Assembly (NCBI GenBank): GCA_044220545.1
Contig: JBGAQX010000065.1
Span: 1-18,834, forward strand
DNA: 18,834 nucleotides
Origin: Fen-999 sp044220545
Lineage (GTDB): Bacteria; Pseudomonadota; Gammaproteobacteria; Burkholderiales; Rhodocyclaceae
Direction of reading: 5' to 3'
Of this stretch, positions 1-7,178 are shown in pieces. The position numbers were made by a program, and so were the translations under genes. The first letter of the stretch is position 1; each line of letters opens with the position of its first letter. The notes under the pieces were generated by a model. The model was not told the DNA's origin, did not search any database, and saw only the letters and a program-made list of their open reading frames with translations.

Positions 1-1
1 T

Positions 2-925
2 ACCGAGCCCAATCTGTTCCAGTTGGCCCGCGTCGGCGAAGGTATCGACAGCCACTATTGCGACATCCGCGACGCGGCGGCGCTGGCGGCCATCGTGCGC
101 GCGGCGCAACCGGAAATTGTCTTTCACCTGGCGGCCCAGCCGCTGGTGCGCGCCAGCTATCGCCAGCCCATCGAAACCTTTGCCACCAACGTCATGGGCA
201 CCGCCCATCTGCTCGACAGCCTGCGCGGGCTGGTCGGCGCGCGGGTGGCGGTGATGATCACCACCGACAAGGTGTATGGCAACGCCGAATGGCCCTACCC
301 CTACCGGGAGAACGATCCGCTCGGTGGCCACGATCCCTATAGCGCGAGCAAGGCAGCCTCCGAAATCGTCATCGCCAGCTACCGCGACGCCTTCCTGGCC
401 GCCCAGGGCCTGGCGGTGGCGAGTGCTCGCGCCGGCAACGTGATCGGCGGCGGCGACTGGGCCGAGGACCGCCTGATTCCGGATGCGGTTCGTTCATGGC
501 AAGCGGGCCGACCGGTCGAGATCCGCCGTCCCGAGGCGCAGCGCCCGTGGCAGCATGTGCTGGAGCCTCTGGCCGGCTATCTGACACTGGCACGCAAGCT
601 GTGGGAGCAGCCCGGGGCCGCCGGTGCCTACAACTTCGGCCCGGAGACCGCCGAAGCCGCGACGGTGCGGGAGGTGATCGAGATGGCCCGCGTTGCCTAC
701 GGTGGTGGCGAGACGCGCTACGGCGAGGAGCCGACCGGTCCCCACGAGGCGCACTGGCTGGCCCTGGAGATTGCCAAGGCGCGGGTGGAGCTGGGCGTGC
801 GGCCCCGCTGGCCGCTGGCCGAAGCGGTTCGCCGCACCATGAGCTGGTATCGGGCGCAGGGCGAGGGTGGCGATGCCCGCGCCCTGTGCGAGGCGGACAT
901 CGACGCCTACGAAGCCGCCGCATGA
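2..925 (+). CDS. rfbG: CDP-glucose 4,6-dehydratase, 5'-truncated by window edge
   Basis: An extended-SDR enzyme that converts CDP-D-glucose to CDP-4-dehydro-6-deoxy-D-glucose in the cytoplasm, the committed step to CDP-linked deoxysugars. The frame is open from base 2 with no start codon in the window, and the first residues (TEPNLFQLAR) match the interior of the family, so the NAD-binding glycine-rich N-terminus lies to the left. Visible motifs are the catalytic ITTDKVYGN stretch, the YSASK (YxxxK) pair in HDPYSASKAASE, and the family-typical GNVIGGGDW and RPWQHVLEPL segments, which separate it from dTDP-glucose 4,6-dehydratases. Its stop overlaps the next start (ATGA), so the two are translationally coupled. 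A cytidylyltransferase (rfbF) would be expected just upstream. The family assignment is confident. Confidence 0.93.
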   Translation, partial: TEPNLFQLARVGEGIDSHYCDIRDAAALAAIVRAAQPEIVFHLAAQPLVRASYRQPIETFATNVMGTAHLLDSLRGLVGARVAVMITTDKVYGNAEWPYPYRENDPLGGHDPYSASKAASEIVIASYRDAFLAAQGLAVASARAGNVIGGGDWAEDRLIPDAVRSWQAGRPVEIRRPEAQRPWQHVLEPLAGYLTLARKLWEQPGAAGAYNFGPETAEAATVREVIEMARVAYGGGETRYGEEPTGPHEAHWLALEIAKARVELGVRPRWPLAEAVRRTMSWYRAQGEGGDARALCEADIDAYEAAA

Positions 926-1482
926 GCCGTTTCGAGATAGCCGACCTGCCTCTGGCGGGCCTCAAGCGGGTGGAGCGTCGGCCGCTGGCGGATGCCCGGG
1001 GTTTCCTGGCCCGCCTGTTTTGTGCCGGCGAACTGGCGGCGGCCGGCTGGACCGGACCGGTGGCCCAGATCAACCATACGCTGACCGTCAGCCGGGGCAC
1101 ACTGCGCGGCCTGCACTACCAGCGGCCGCCCCATGCGGAAATGAAATTGGTGAGCTGCCTGCGGGGCGAGGTGTGGGACGTGGCGGTGGATCTGCGCCCC
1201 GACTCGCCGACCTACCTCCGCTGGCATGCCGAGCGGCTGTCGGCGGACAACCACCGGGCGCTGCTGATCCCCGAGGGCTTTGCCCACGGGTTCCAGGCTT
1301 TGACGGACGGCGTGGAACTCCTCTACTGCCATTCGATGCCCTACGCGCCCGAGGCGGAAGCGGGGCTGAACGCGCTCGATCCGCGCCTGGCGATCACCTG
1401 GCCGCTGGCTGTGGCCGAGCGTTCGGCCCGGGACGGCGGCTTGCCCGATATCGACGAATCATTTGCGGGAGTCCGGTTATGA
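922..1482 (+). CDS. rfbC: RmlC-like NDP-4-dehydro-6-deoxysugar 3,5-epimerase
   Basis: A cupin-fold epimerase of 186 residues, the usual RmlC length, that epimerises C3 and/or C5 of a 4-keto-6-deoxy nucleotide sugar. Family landmarks are DARGF (24-28), RGLHYQ with the presumed catalytic His65, the cupin segment IPEGFAHGF (117-125), and the C-terminal SARD with the presumed catalytic Asp171. It starts with an ATG that overlaps the rfbG stop and ends overlapping the next start. General databases would name it dTDP-4-dehydrorhamnose 3,5-epimerase. Next to a CDP-glucose dehydratase and a C-methyltransferase, the CDP-linked 4-keto sugar is the more likely substrate (inference). Whether it epimerises one or two carbons cannot be read from the sequence. 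Confidence 0.88.
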   Translation: MSRFEIADLPLAGLKRVERRPLADARGFLARLFCAGELAAAGWTGPVAQINHTLTVSRGTLRGLHYQRPPHAEMKLVSCLRGEVWDVAVDLRPDSPTYLRWHAERLSADNHRALLIPEGFAHGFQALTDGVELLYCHSMPYAPEAEAGLNALDPRLAITWPLAVAERSARDGGLPDIDESFAGVRL

Positions 1483-2708
1483 AGTGCCGGCATTGCGGCG
1501 CCGAACTGCGCCTGCCGTTCCTCGATCTGGGGGTGGCGCCCCCCTCCAATGCCTATCTCACGGCGGACAAGTTGCCGGCCGCCGAGGCCTGGTATCCGCT
1601 GCGACTGCTGGTCTGCGAGTCCTGCTGGCTGGTGCAGACGGAAGACTTCGTCGGCCGCGAGTCCCTGTTCGACGCCGACTACGCCTATTTCAGCTCGGTA
1701 TCCACGTCCTGGCTCGCCCACGCGCGGCGCTACGTGGAGACGATGATCGGGCGTTTCGGGCTGGGCGCGGCGAGCCAGGTGGTGGAGATCGCCGCCAACG
1801 ACGGCTACCTGCTCCAGTACGTTCAGCGGGCGGGTATTCCCTGCTACGGCATCGAGCCGACGGCCAGCACGGCCGGCGCCGCGCGGGCCAAGGGCATCGA
1901 GATACTGGAACGCTTCTTCGGCGTGGCCCTGGCGGATGAACTGGCCGCGGCCGGCAAGCAGGCCGACCTGACGGCCGCCAACAACGTGCTGGCCCATGTG
2001 CCCGATATCAACGACTTCGTGGCCGGCTTCACCCGGCTGCTGAAACCCGGCGGTGCCGCCACCTTCGAATTTCCGCACCTGCTGCGCATGGCGGGGGAAA
2101 ACCAGTTCGACACGGCCTACCACGAGCACTATTCCTACCTGTCGCTCACCGCCGTGGCGCGCGTCTTCGCCGCCAACGGCCTGGCGGTGTTCGACGTGGA
2201 AGAGTGGCCCACGCACGGCGGCAGCCTGCGGGTGTTCGCGCAGCGCGCCGACACGGGCGGCCAGCCGGTCAGCGAGCGGGTCGGCGCCCTGTTGGGTCGG
2301 GAGGATGCCGCGGGCATCGCCACACCCGCCTTCTACCGGGGTTTCCAGGCGCGGGCCGAGAAGGTGAAGGACGACTTCCTCGCCTTCCTGATCGACGCCA
2401 AACGCCAGGGAAAGAAGGTGGCGGCCTACGGCGCGGCGGCCAAGGGCAACACCTTGCTCAACTTCGCCGGCGTGAAGCCGGATCTGCTGCCCTACGTCGT
2501 GGACCGGGCGCCGTCCAAACAGGGCAAGTTCATGCCGGGCAGCCGCATCCCCGTCGTCGCGGAAGACCGTTTGCGGGCCGACCGGCCCGACTACGTGGTG
2601 CTGCTGCCCTGGAACCTGCGTGACGAGGTGTCGGCTCAGCTCGACTACATCCAGGAATGGGGCGGCCGTATCGTCACGGCCGTGCCGGCCCTGGCGGTCG
2701 CGCCATGA
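1479..2708 (+). CDS. TylC3/NovU-type NDP-sugar C-methyltransferase
   Basis: A 409-residue SAM-dependent enzyme with the three-part layout of sugar C-methyltransferases: an N-terminal zinc-binding domain with paired CxxC motifs (Cys3/Cys6 and Cys46/Cys49), a Rossmann SAM-binding domain (VVEIAANDGY, 101-110), and a C-terminal Methyltransf_14-type domain (from about 250 to the end). The YHEHYSY block at 214-220 corresponds to the Tyr-x-Glu-His active-site cluster of TylC3. Such enzymes add a methyl group to C3 of a 4-keto sugar nucleotide, giving a branched sugar. It sits between the RmlC-like epimerase and an SDR reductase with 4-base overlaps at both ends, so the four genes act as one pathway. 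The exact position methylated is inferred from the family. Confidence 0.9.
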   Translation: MKCRHCGAELRLPFLDLGVAPPSNAYLTADKLPAAEAWYPLRLLVCESCWLVQTEDFVGRESLFDADYAYFSSVSTSWLAHARRYVETMIGRFGLGAASQVVEIAANDGYLLQYVQRAGIPCYGIEPTASTAGAARAKGIEILERFFGVALADELAAAGKQADLTAANNVLAHVPDINDFVAGFTRLLKPGGAATFEFPHLLRMAGENQFDTAYHEHYSYLSLTAVARVFAANGLAVFDVEEWPTHGGSLRVFAQRADTGGQPVSERVGALLGREDAAGIATPAFYRGFQARAEKVKDDFLAFLIDAKRQGKKVAAYGAAAKGNTLLNFAGVKPDLLPYVVDRAPSKQGKFMPGSRIPVVAEDRLRADRPDYVVLLPWNLRDEVSAQLDYIQEWGGRIVTAVPALAVAP

Positions 2709-3529
2709 GCGAGCCGACGATCACCGTCCTGGGTGGCCGGGGTTTCGTCGGCAGCCATCTGGTGCGCCATCTGCGGAGCCAGGGCCAAGCCTGCTACGTG
2801 CCGGAGCGCGATGACGACACCCTCTTCAGTCGCCCGCTCGGTCGCATCATCTATGCCATCGGCCTGACGGCGGATTTCCGGTCCCGGCCACTGGAAACGG
2901 TGGAGGCCCATGTCTGCCTGCTGAAGCGGCTGCTTGAAACCGCCGATTTCGAGTCGCTGACCTATCTGTCGAGCACCCGCGTCTATGCCGGCGCGGCGGA
3001 TACCGCCGAGACGGCGCGGCTGTGGGTGAACCCGAACGATCCGAGCGACCTGTACAACCTTTCCAAGCTGATGGGCGAGTCGTTGTGCCTGCATGGCGGC
3101 CGCCCGGGCCTGACCGTGGCCCGCCTGTCCAACATCGTCGGCCTGCGGACGGACCCGGACATGTTCATCGACCAGTTGCTCGAGGAGGGGCGCCGCACCG
3201 GCGGCGTGGTGTTCCGGACCTCGCTGGAATCGCGCAAGGACTATCTCCACATCGACGACGCCGTGGCCCTCATTGCCCGCATTGCCCTATCGGGAAATGT
3301 TGGCATCTATAATGTCGCCAGCGGCGAAGGTGTGACCAACGGGGAAATCGCCCGGGCGCTGGCGGCGGAGATGGGGTTCGACGTCTCGGTGGCTCCCGAG
3401 GCGCCGACTTGGGAGTTCACCGCCATCGACATGAGCCAGGCAAAGGCCCATTTCGCGTTTTCTCCCCAAGCTTTTTCCGACTATTTTCCCGCCTACTTGC
3501 GGGACTATCGCCGACATCACAGTGCCTGA
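2705..3529 (+). CDS. NAD(P)-dependent SDR epimerase/reductase, probable sugar 4-ketoreductase
   Basis: An extended-SDR protein of 274 residues. It has a slightly variant N-terminal nucleotide-binding loop (GGRGFVGS, 10-17), a catalytic serine region (YLSSTRVY) and the YNLSK pair (Tyr117, Lys121). The DYLHIDD segment near 180-186 is typical of sugar epimerases/reductases. The ATG overlaps the stop of the C-methyltransferase, so it is the fourth step in the same coupled set. The most economical role is reduction of the C4 keto group of the methylated CDP-sugar to give the finished donor (inference). An epimerase or dehydratase role cannot be excluded from sequence alone. Confidence 0.82.
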   Translation: MSEPTITVLGGRGFVGSHLVRHLRSQGQACYVPERDDDTLFSRPLGRIIYAIGLTADFRSRPLETVEAHVCLLKRLLETADFESLTYLSSTRVYAGAADTAETARLWVNPNDPSDLYNLSKLMGESLCLHGGRPGLTVARLSNIVGLRTDPDMFIDQLLEEGRRTGGVVFRTSLESRKDYLHIDDAVALIARIALSGNVGIYNVASGEGVTNGEIARALAAEMGFDVSVAPEAPTWEFTAIDMSQAKAHFAFSPQAFSDYFPAYLRDYRRHHSA

Positions 3530-3541
3530 GTCCGGGCAAAC

Positions 3542-3547
3542 AGAGGA
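3542..3547 (+). promoter_or_regulatory. Ribosome binding site of the CmcI-like gene
   Basis: AGAGGA lies six bases before the ATG at 3554. After four overlapping genes this is the first one with its own clear Shine-Dalgarno sequence and a 24-base spacer, marking a break between the nucleotide-sugar block and the methyltransferase block. Confidence 0.55.
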
Positions 3548-3553
3548 TTTGCA

Positions 3554-4309
3554 ATGGCTTATCTCGAAACGACCCCCGAAGCGCATCCCGACTACCGCGA
3601 GGAAAAGCGGCAGCGCATAGCCGGCTTCGCCGACGACGCGGAATTTCGCGCCCTGTCCAAGGCCTGGCGGACGATGGCGCTGCAGCGCAAGTACATGAAC
3701 AATTTTTCCTGGCTCGGCCGGCCGCTGATCCAGGTGCCGATGGACGCCATGGCCGTTCAGGAGGTGATCTGGGCCGTGAAGCCGGATCTGGTGATCGAGA
3801 CGGGCGTGGCCCACGGCGGCTCGCTGGTACTTTCCGCATCCATCCTCGAGATGCTGGGTCACGGCGAGGTGGTCGGCGTCGACATCGAAGTCCGCCCGCA
3901 CAACCGCCAGGCCATCGAGAACCATCCGCTGGCCCACCGCATTTCGCTGATCGAGGGTTCGAGCGTCGCACCGGAAGTCGTCGCCCAGGTGCGCGCCCGC
4001 GCCGAGGGCAAGAAGAAGGTGCTGGTCTGCCTGGACTCCAACCACACCCATGAGCATGTCCTGGCCGAGCTCAATGCCTACGGCGGGCTGGTGAGCGTCG
4101 ACAGCTACTGCATCGTCTTCGATACCTTCGTCGAGGACATGCCGGACGACTTCGTCTGGACCGATCGTCCCTGGGGCAAGGGCAACAATCCGAAGACGGC
4201 GGTCTGGGAATGGCTGAAGACTCATCCCGAGTTCGAGATCGACCATTCCATGGACGACAAACTCCTTATCACCTCGGCGCCGGATGGCTTCCTGCGGCGC
4301 ATTGCCTGA
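3554..4309 (+). CDS. CmcI / cephalosporin-hydroxylase family methyltransferase-like protein
   Basis: A 251-residue protein of the CmcI family (annotated as cephalosporin hydroxylase or rhamnosyl O-methyltransferase). The SAM-binding loop is IETGVAHGGS (81-90), the acidic ribose-binding end of the next strand is VGVDIEV (107-113), and LDSNHTHEHV (160-169) is the family's characteristic metal/substrate motif. Members in polysaccharide loci are usually treated as sugar O-methyltransferases. It starts from the ATG with the AGAGGA ribosome site and is followed after 13 bases by a second methyltransferase. The sugar position it methylates cannot be told. Despite the common database name, no beta-lactam role is suggested by the context. 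Confidence 0.85.
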   Translation: MAYLETTPEAHPDYREEKRQRIAGFADDAEFRALSKAWRTMALQRKYMNNFSWLGRPLIQVPMDAMAVQEVIWAVKPDLVIETGVAHGGSLVLSASILEMLGHGEVVGVDIEVRPHNRQAIENHPLAHRISLIEGSSVAPEVVAQVRARAEGKKKVLVCLDSNHTHEHVLAELNAYGGLVSVDSYCIVFDTFVEDMPDDFVWTDRPWGKGNNPKTAVWEWLKTHPEFEIDHSMDDKLLITSAPDGFLRRIA

Positions 4310-4322
4310 ATTCAATATCACC

Positions 4323-5063
4323 ATGAACTTTCTCTCCGCCGCCTTTTACGGTGTCAACAACCCGGCATTCACCGAAGCGATTCAACGTGCGGTTAACAAT
4401 GCGCACCCGAATGGCATTTTTACGGGTGACAATCAAATTGCGATCGGCCGCAATCTCGGATTCCTGGACGATGCCAAGTTCATGGCGGCGCGCCAACGCC
4501 ACGCCTTGACCGACCAGGAACAGTCGATAGTCTGGCGCAACTACGTGCAATGCTGGGCTGCCAGAAGCGTCATCACACGCAAGATCGTTGGTGACTTCGT
4601 CGAATGCGGCTGCTACAAGGGAGTGTCGGCAGCCATCGTTTGCGACTATGTCGATTTCAAACAATCCGGCCGCCATTTCTATCTTTACGATCTGTTCGAG
4701 CACGACACATCAATGGTTCATCACGCGCTGCCCGAGCATGGGGCCGACCTGTTCGATGCTGTAAAGGCCCGCTTTGCCGATTATCCCAATGTGATCGCGA
4801 CCAAGGGCTTCGTGCCGGATATCCTCGACAAAATCTCGCCGTCGGTCGTGTCGTTCCTTCATGTTGACCTCAACAATGCTCCGGCCGAAGTCGGTGCGCT
4901 GGATCGGCTGTTTGACCGCGTATCTCCGGGTGGCATTGTGCTGTTCGACGATTACGGCTGGCTTGCCTATCGCGCCCAGAAGGATGCTGAAGATCCCTGG
5001 CTTGCCGCCCGCGGCTATCAGGTGCTGGAACTGCCGACCGGTCAGGGGCTCGTTTTCAAGTGA
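4323..5063 (+). CDS. TylF/MycF/NovP-family sugar O-methyltransferase
   Basis: A 246-residue class I methyltransferase of the TylF family, which methylates sugar hydroxyls with SAM and a divalent metal. Visible are the SAM loop VECGCYKGVSA (93-103), the YDLFE segment (122-126), HVDLNNA with Asp182, and LFDDYGW with Asp209/Asp210. The three aspartates match the metal-binding set known from MycF/NovP. The ATG at 4323 is preferred because the protein reads as family from there; the frame is open 13 codons further upstream but would overlap the preceding gene. No good Shine-Dalgarno is seen. Base composition is clearly less GC-rich than in the genes at 1-3529, suggesting separate acquisition. Confidence 0.87.
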   Translation: MNFLSAAFYGVNNPAFTEAIQRAVNNAHPNGIFTGDNQIAIGRNLGFLDDAKFMAARQRHALTDQEQSIVWRNYVQCWAARSVITRKIVGDFVECGCYKGVSAAIVCDYVDFKQSGRHFYLYDLFEHDTSMVHHALPEHGADLFDAVKARFADYPNVIATKGFVPDILDKISPSVVSFLHVDLNNAPAEVGALDRLFDRVSPGGIVLFDDYGWLAYRAQKDAEDPWLAARGYQVLELPTGQGLVFK

Positions 5064-5178
5064 TAGACGGACTCACCGAGGTACCGGGTGGTCGGATCGA
5101 TCGGATGGTGGCCAGGCATGTCGCGTGTGCCAGCACAACCGAGGCAAGATTGAATCCTATTGATGGCGGAACGAAGTC
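5064..5178. other. Intergenic spacer, 115 bases
   Basis: This lies between the TylF-like and FkbM-like genes. I see no open small gene, convincing promoter pair or hairpin with a T-tract. A weak purine stretch (GGAACGA) shortly before the ATG at 5179 may serve as a ribosome site. Confidence 0.4.
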
Positions 5179-6288
5179 ATGAGTGACAACGAGAGTATTC
5201 AGGGCAAGGCCCTGCAGGACAACAGTGCGGACAAGATCGCCAACGCGCTGGCGCTGATCGGTCGGGATCCGGCGCTGCGGGAGACCTTCGTGCTGGCCTG
5301 CCTGCAAGCCGAGAAGGGGCTCGCCTATGCCGGCGCCGTGCGCGATGACGTTACCGCGCCGATTGTCGATGCCCTGTTCCGCGATGTCGAGTCGGTGAGC
5401 AAGACGTTATCCACCGGTGAGGCCTTCGAGTTCCCATACCGATCCAAGATTGCGCGCGAATTTGTCATGTCGGAACCGCGCCAGCCGGATCATGTCTGGG
5501 AGCCGCAAACGACCAAGCTCCTGCTGGCGCTCGCCCAGAACGCACGCCATGTCATGGTGGGTGGCGCTTACTTCGGCGACCACGCGATCCTGATCGCCAA
5601 GAAGATCGCCGCCTGGGGCGGAATCTGCCACGCGTTCGAGCCGAACACCGAACAACTCGGCGTACTGGAGAACAATGCCCGTTTGAATGGCCTGGACAAC
5701 ATCAAGGCACATCCGCTGGGCTTGTGGAATGAGTCGAATTGCCATTTGAAGCTGGTCGGCGACGATTCGCACGCCCATCCGGAAATGATCGCGCAAGCCG
5801 AAGGGGACAGTTTCCCGACCGTTACCGTGGATGGCTATCTGGCGCAGCAAGGCGTACCGGCACTGGATCTGCTCATGCTGGATATCGAGGGTGGCGAGTT
5901 CAATGTACTGAAGGGCGCGAGCAAACAGCTTGCCTTGCCCGAGGCGGAAGCGCCCGCGATCGTTTTCGAGGTGCACCGCTACTACGTCGACTGGACCAAT
6001 GGGTTGGACAAGACCGATATCGCCAGCTTCCTGGCGGGCTTCGGCTACACGCTGTTTGCCGTGCGCGACTTCAACGCCAACTTCAATATGGCGGGCAAAC
6101 CGATTGAGCTGATACCGATCGACAAGGTCTATCTGGAGGGGCCGCCCCATGGTTTCAACGTGCTGGCGGTAAAGGGTTTGCAACGGCTGCAATCGATAGC
6201 GGGCTACCGAATCACCCCCGGCGTCAGCCCAAAATTGCTCGTTCACAAAGATCCGACGCTGCATCACCCCGTGGGCGGCCTGTTCTGA
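5179..6288 (+). CDS. FkbM-family methyltransferase
   Basis: A 369-residue SAM-dependent methyltransferase with the FkbM C-terminal core. The SAM-binding region is HVMVGGAYFGDHA (about 123-135), FEPN closes the second strand, and LLMLDIEGGEFNVLKG is the signature FkbM block, followed by IVFEVHRYY. About 110 residues precede the core, mostly helical and charged, which is longer than minimal FkbM proteins and could be a docking or regulatory extension. FkbM proteins are O-methyltransferases, and in glycan clusters they usually modify sugars. It is the third methyltransferase in a row. The acceptor is unknown. It is slightly less GC-rich than the first block. Confidence 0.86.
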   Translation: MSDNESIQGKALQDNSADKIANALALIGRDPALRETFVLACLQAEKGLAYAGAVRDDVTAPIVDALFRDVESVSKTLSTGEAFEFPYRSKIAREFVMSEPRQPDHVWEPQTTKLLLALAQNARHVMVGGAYFGDHAILIAKKIAAWGGICHAFEPNTEQLGVLENNARLNGLDNIKAHPLGLWNESNCHLKLVGDDSHAHPEMIAQAEGDSFPTVTVDGYLAQQGVPALDLLMLDIEGGEFNVLKGASKQLALPEAEAPAIVFEVHRYYVDWTNGLDKTDIASFLAGFGYTLFAVRDFNANFNMAGKPIELIPIDKVYLEGPPHGFNVLAVKGLQRLQSIAGYRITPGVSPKLLVHKDPTLHHPVGGLF

Positions 6289-6377
6289 GTGGAATCCCGA
6301 CCTGGTCGTGGCGGCAATCCCTGTTCGGGCAAGGCTGGGTCAGGTTGCCGTAGTGCCCTTGTCACGTTGCTCCACCC
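6289..6377. other. Intergenic spacer before the ABC transporter
   Basis: An 89-base spacer. It holds an inverted repeat (CGGCAA at 6312-6317 with TTGCCG at 6345-6350) but no T-tract and no clear promoter. No strong Shine-Dalgarno precedes the ATG at 6378. Confidence 0.35.
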
Positions 6378-7178
6378 ATGCATAGCCTAGGCGTGCAGTT
6401 GGCGGAGGTCTGGCGGTTACGCGCCCTGCTGCGCCAGATGACGGCGCGGGAAGTGCGCAGCCGGTTCACCGATACCGCGCTCGGCCCGCTGTGGCTCTAT
6501 GCCCAGCCCTTGCTGACCATCGGCGTCTATTACTTCGTGTTCGACATGGTCTTCAAGGCACGCCTGGGTGAAGGCGCGCCGACGCGCAGCCTGGGTGTCT
6601 ATCTGATCGTCAGCATGGTGCCCTGGCTGGCGTTCGCCGACGTCGTCGCCCGCGCGATGAACAGCCTGGTCGAGGCCGGCGGCCTGCTGCAGAAGAACGC
6701 GCTTGCCCTGGTGCTGTTCCCGGCCCGCTCGGTGGCGGCGAGCGCCGTGACCTATGTGCCGCCGATCCTGCTGGTGGCGATCGTGGTCGGCGTGGCCCAC
6801 GGTTCGTGGATCGCGCTGTTCTGGCTGCCGATCCTGCTCGTCATCCTGTTTGCGCTGGCCTTTCTGCTGGGCTACGCGCTGGCCATTCTGGCGGCGGCGA
6901 TGCGCGATGTCGCGCAGGTGGTGACCTTTCTGTTGTCGCTCGGCGTGTTTGCGTCACCCGTGTTGTTCACCCCGGACATGTTTCCCGAGGGGGTGCGCTG
7001 GGTGCTGTGGCTGAATCCGATGACGCCGGTGATTCTCGGCATCCAGGACGTCCTGCTGGCCGGCCGCACGCCCGCCCTCGAGATATGGGGGGTGATCGCC
7101 GCATGGCTGGGGGCGGTGGCGCTGCTCCTGAACCGGCTGATTCGGCGCAGCAGCGAGTACCTGGTGGATTGGTTGTGA
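6378..7178 (+). CDS. wzm: Polysaccharide ABC exporter permease (Wzm-like)
   Basis: A 266-residue inner-membrane protein of the ABC-2 permease family with about six hydrophobic segments (roughly 38-60, 72-92, 113-138, 142-172, 178-202 and 235-255). The N-terminus carries the typical amphipathic motif REVRSRFTDTALGPLW (25-40) seen in Wzm, KpsM and TagG. It forms the channel through which an undecaprenyl-linked polysaccharide crosses the inner membrane. Its stop overlaps the GTG start of the ATPase gene (GTGA), the classic arrangement for the two subunits. The gene symbol is by family; wzm and kpsM types are hard to separate, but the partner's C-terminal domain favours the O-antigen type. Confidence 0.9.
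   Translation: MHSLGVQLAEVWRLRALLRQMTAREVRSRFTDTALGPLWLYAQPLLTIGVYYFVFDMVFKARLGEGAPTRSLGVYLIVSMVPWLAFADVVARAMNSLVEAGGLLQKNALALVLFPARSVAASAVTYVPPILLVAIVVGVAHGSWIALFWLPILLVILFALAFLLGYALAILAAAMRDVAQVVTFLLSLGVFASPVLFTPDMFPEGVRWVLWLNPMTPVILGIQDVLLAGRTPALEIWGVIAAWLGAVALLLNRLIRRSSEYLVDWL

Noticed and set aside
6312..6350. Inverted repeat before wzm as a terminator or regulatory leader
   Set aside because: The stem is six bases with a 27-base loop and no T-tract; it could easily arise by chance.
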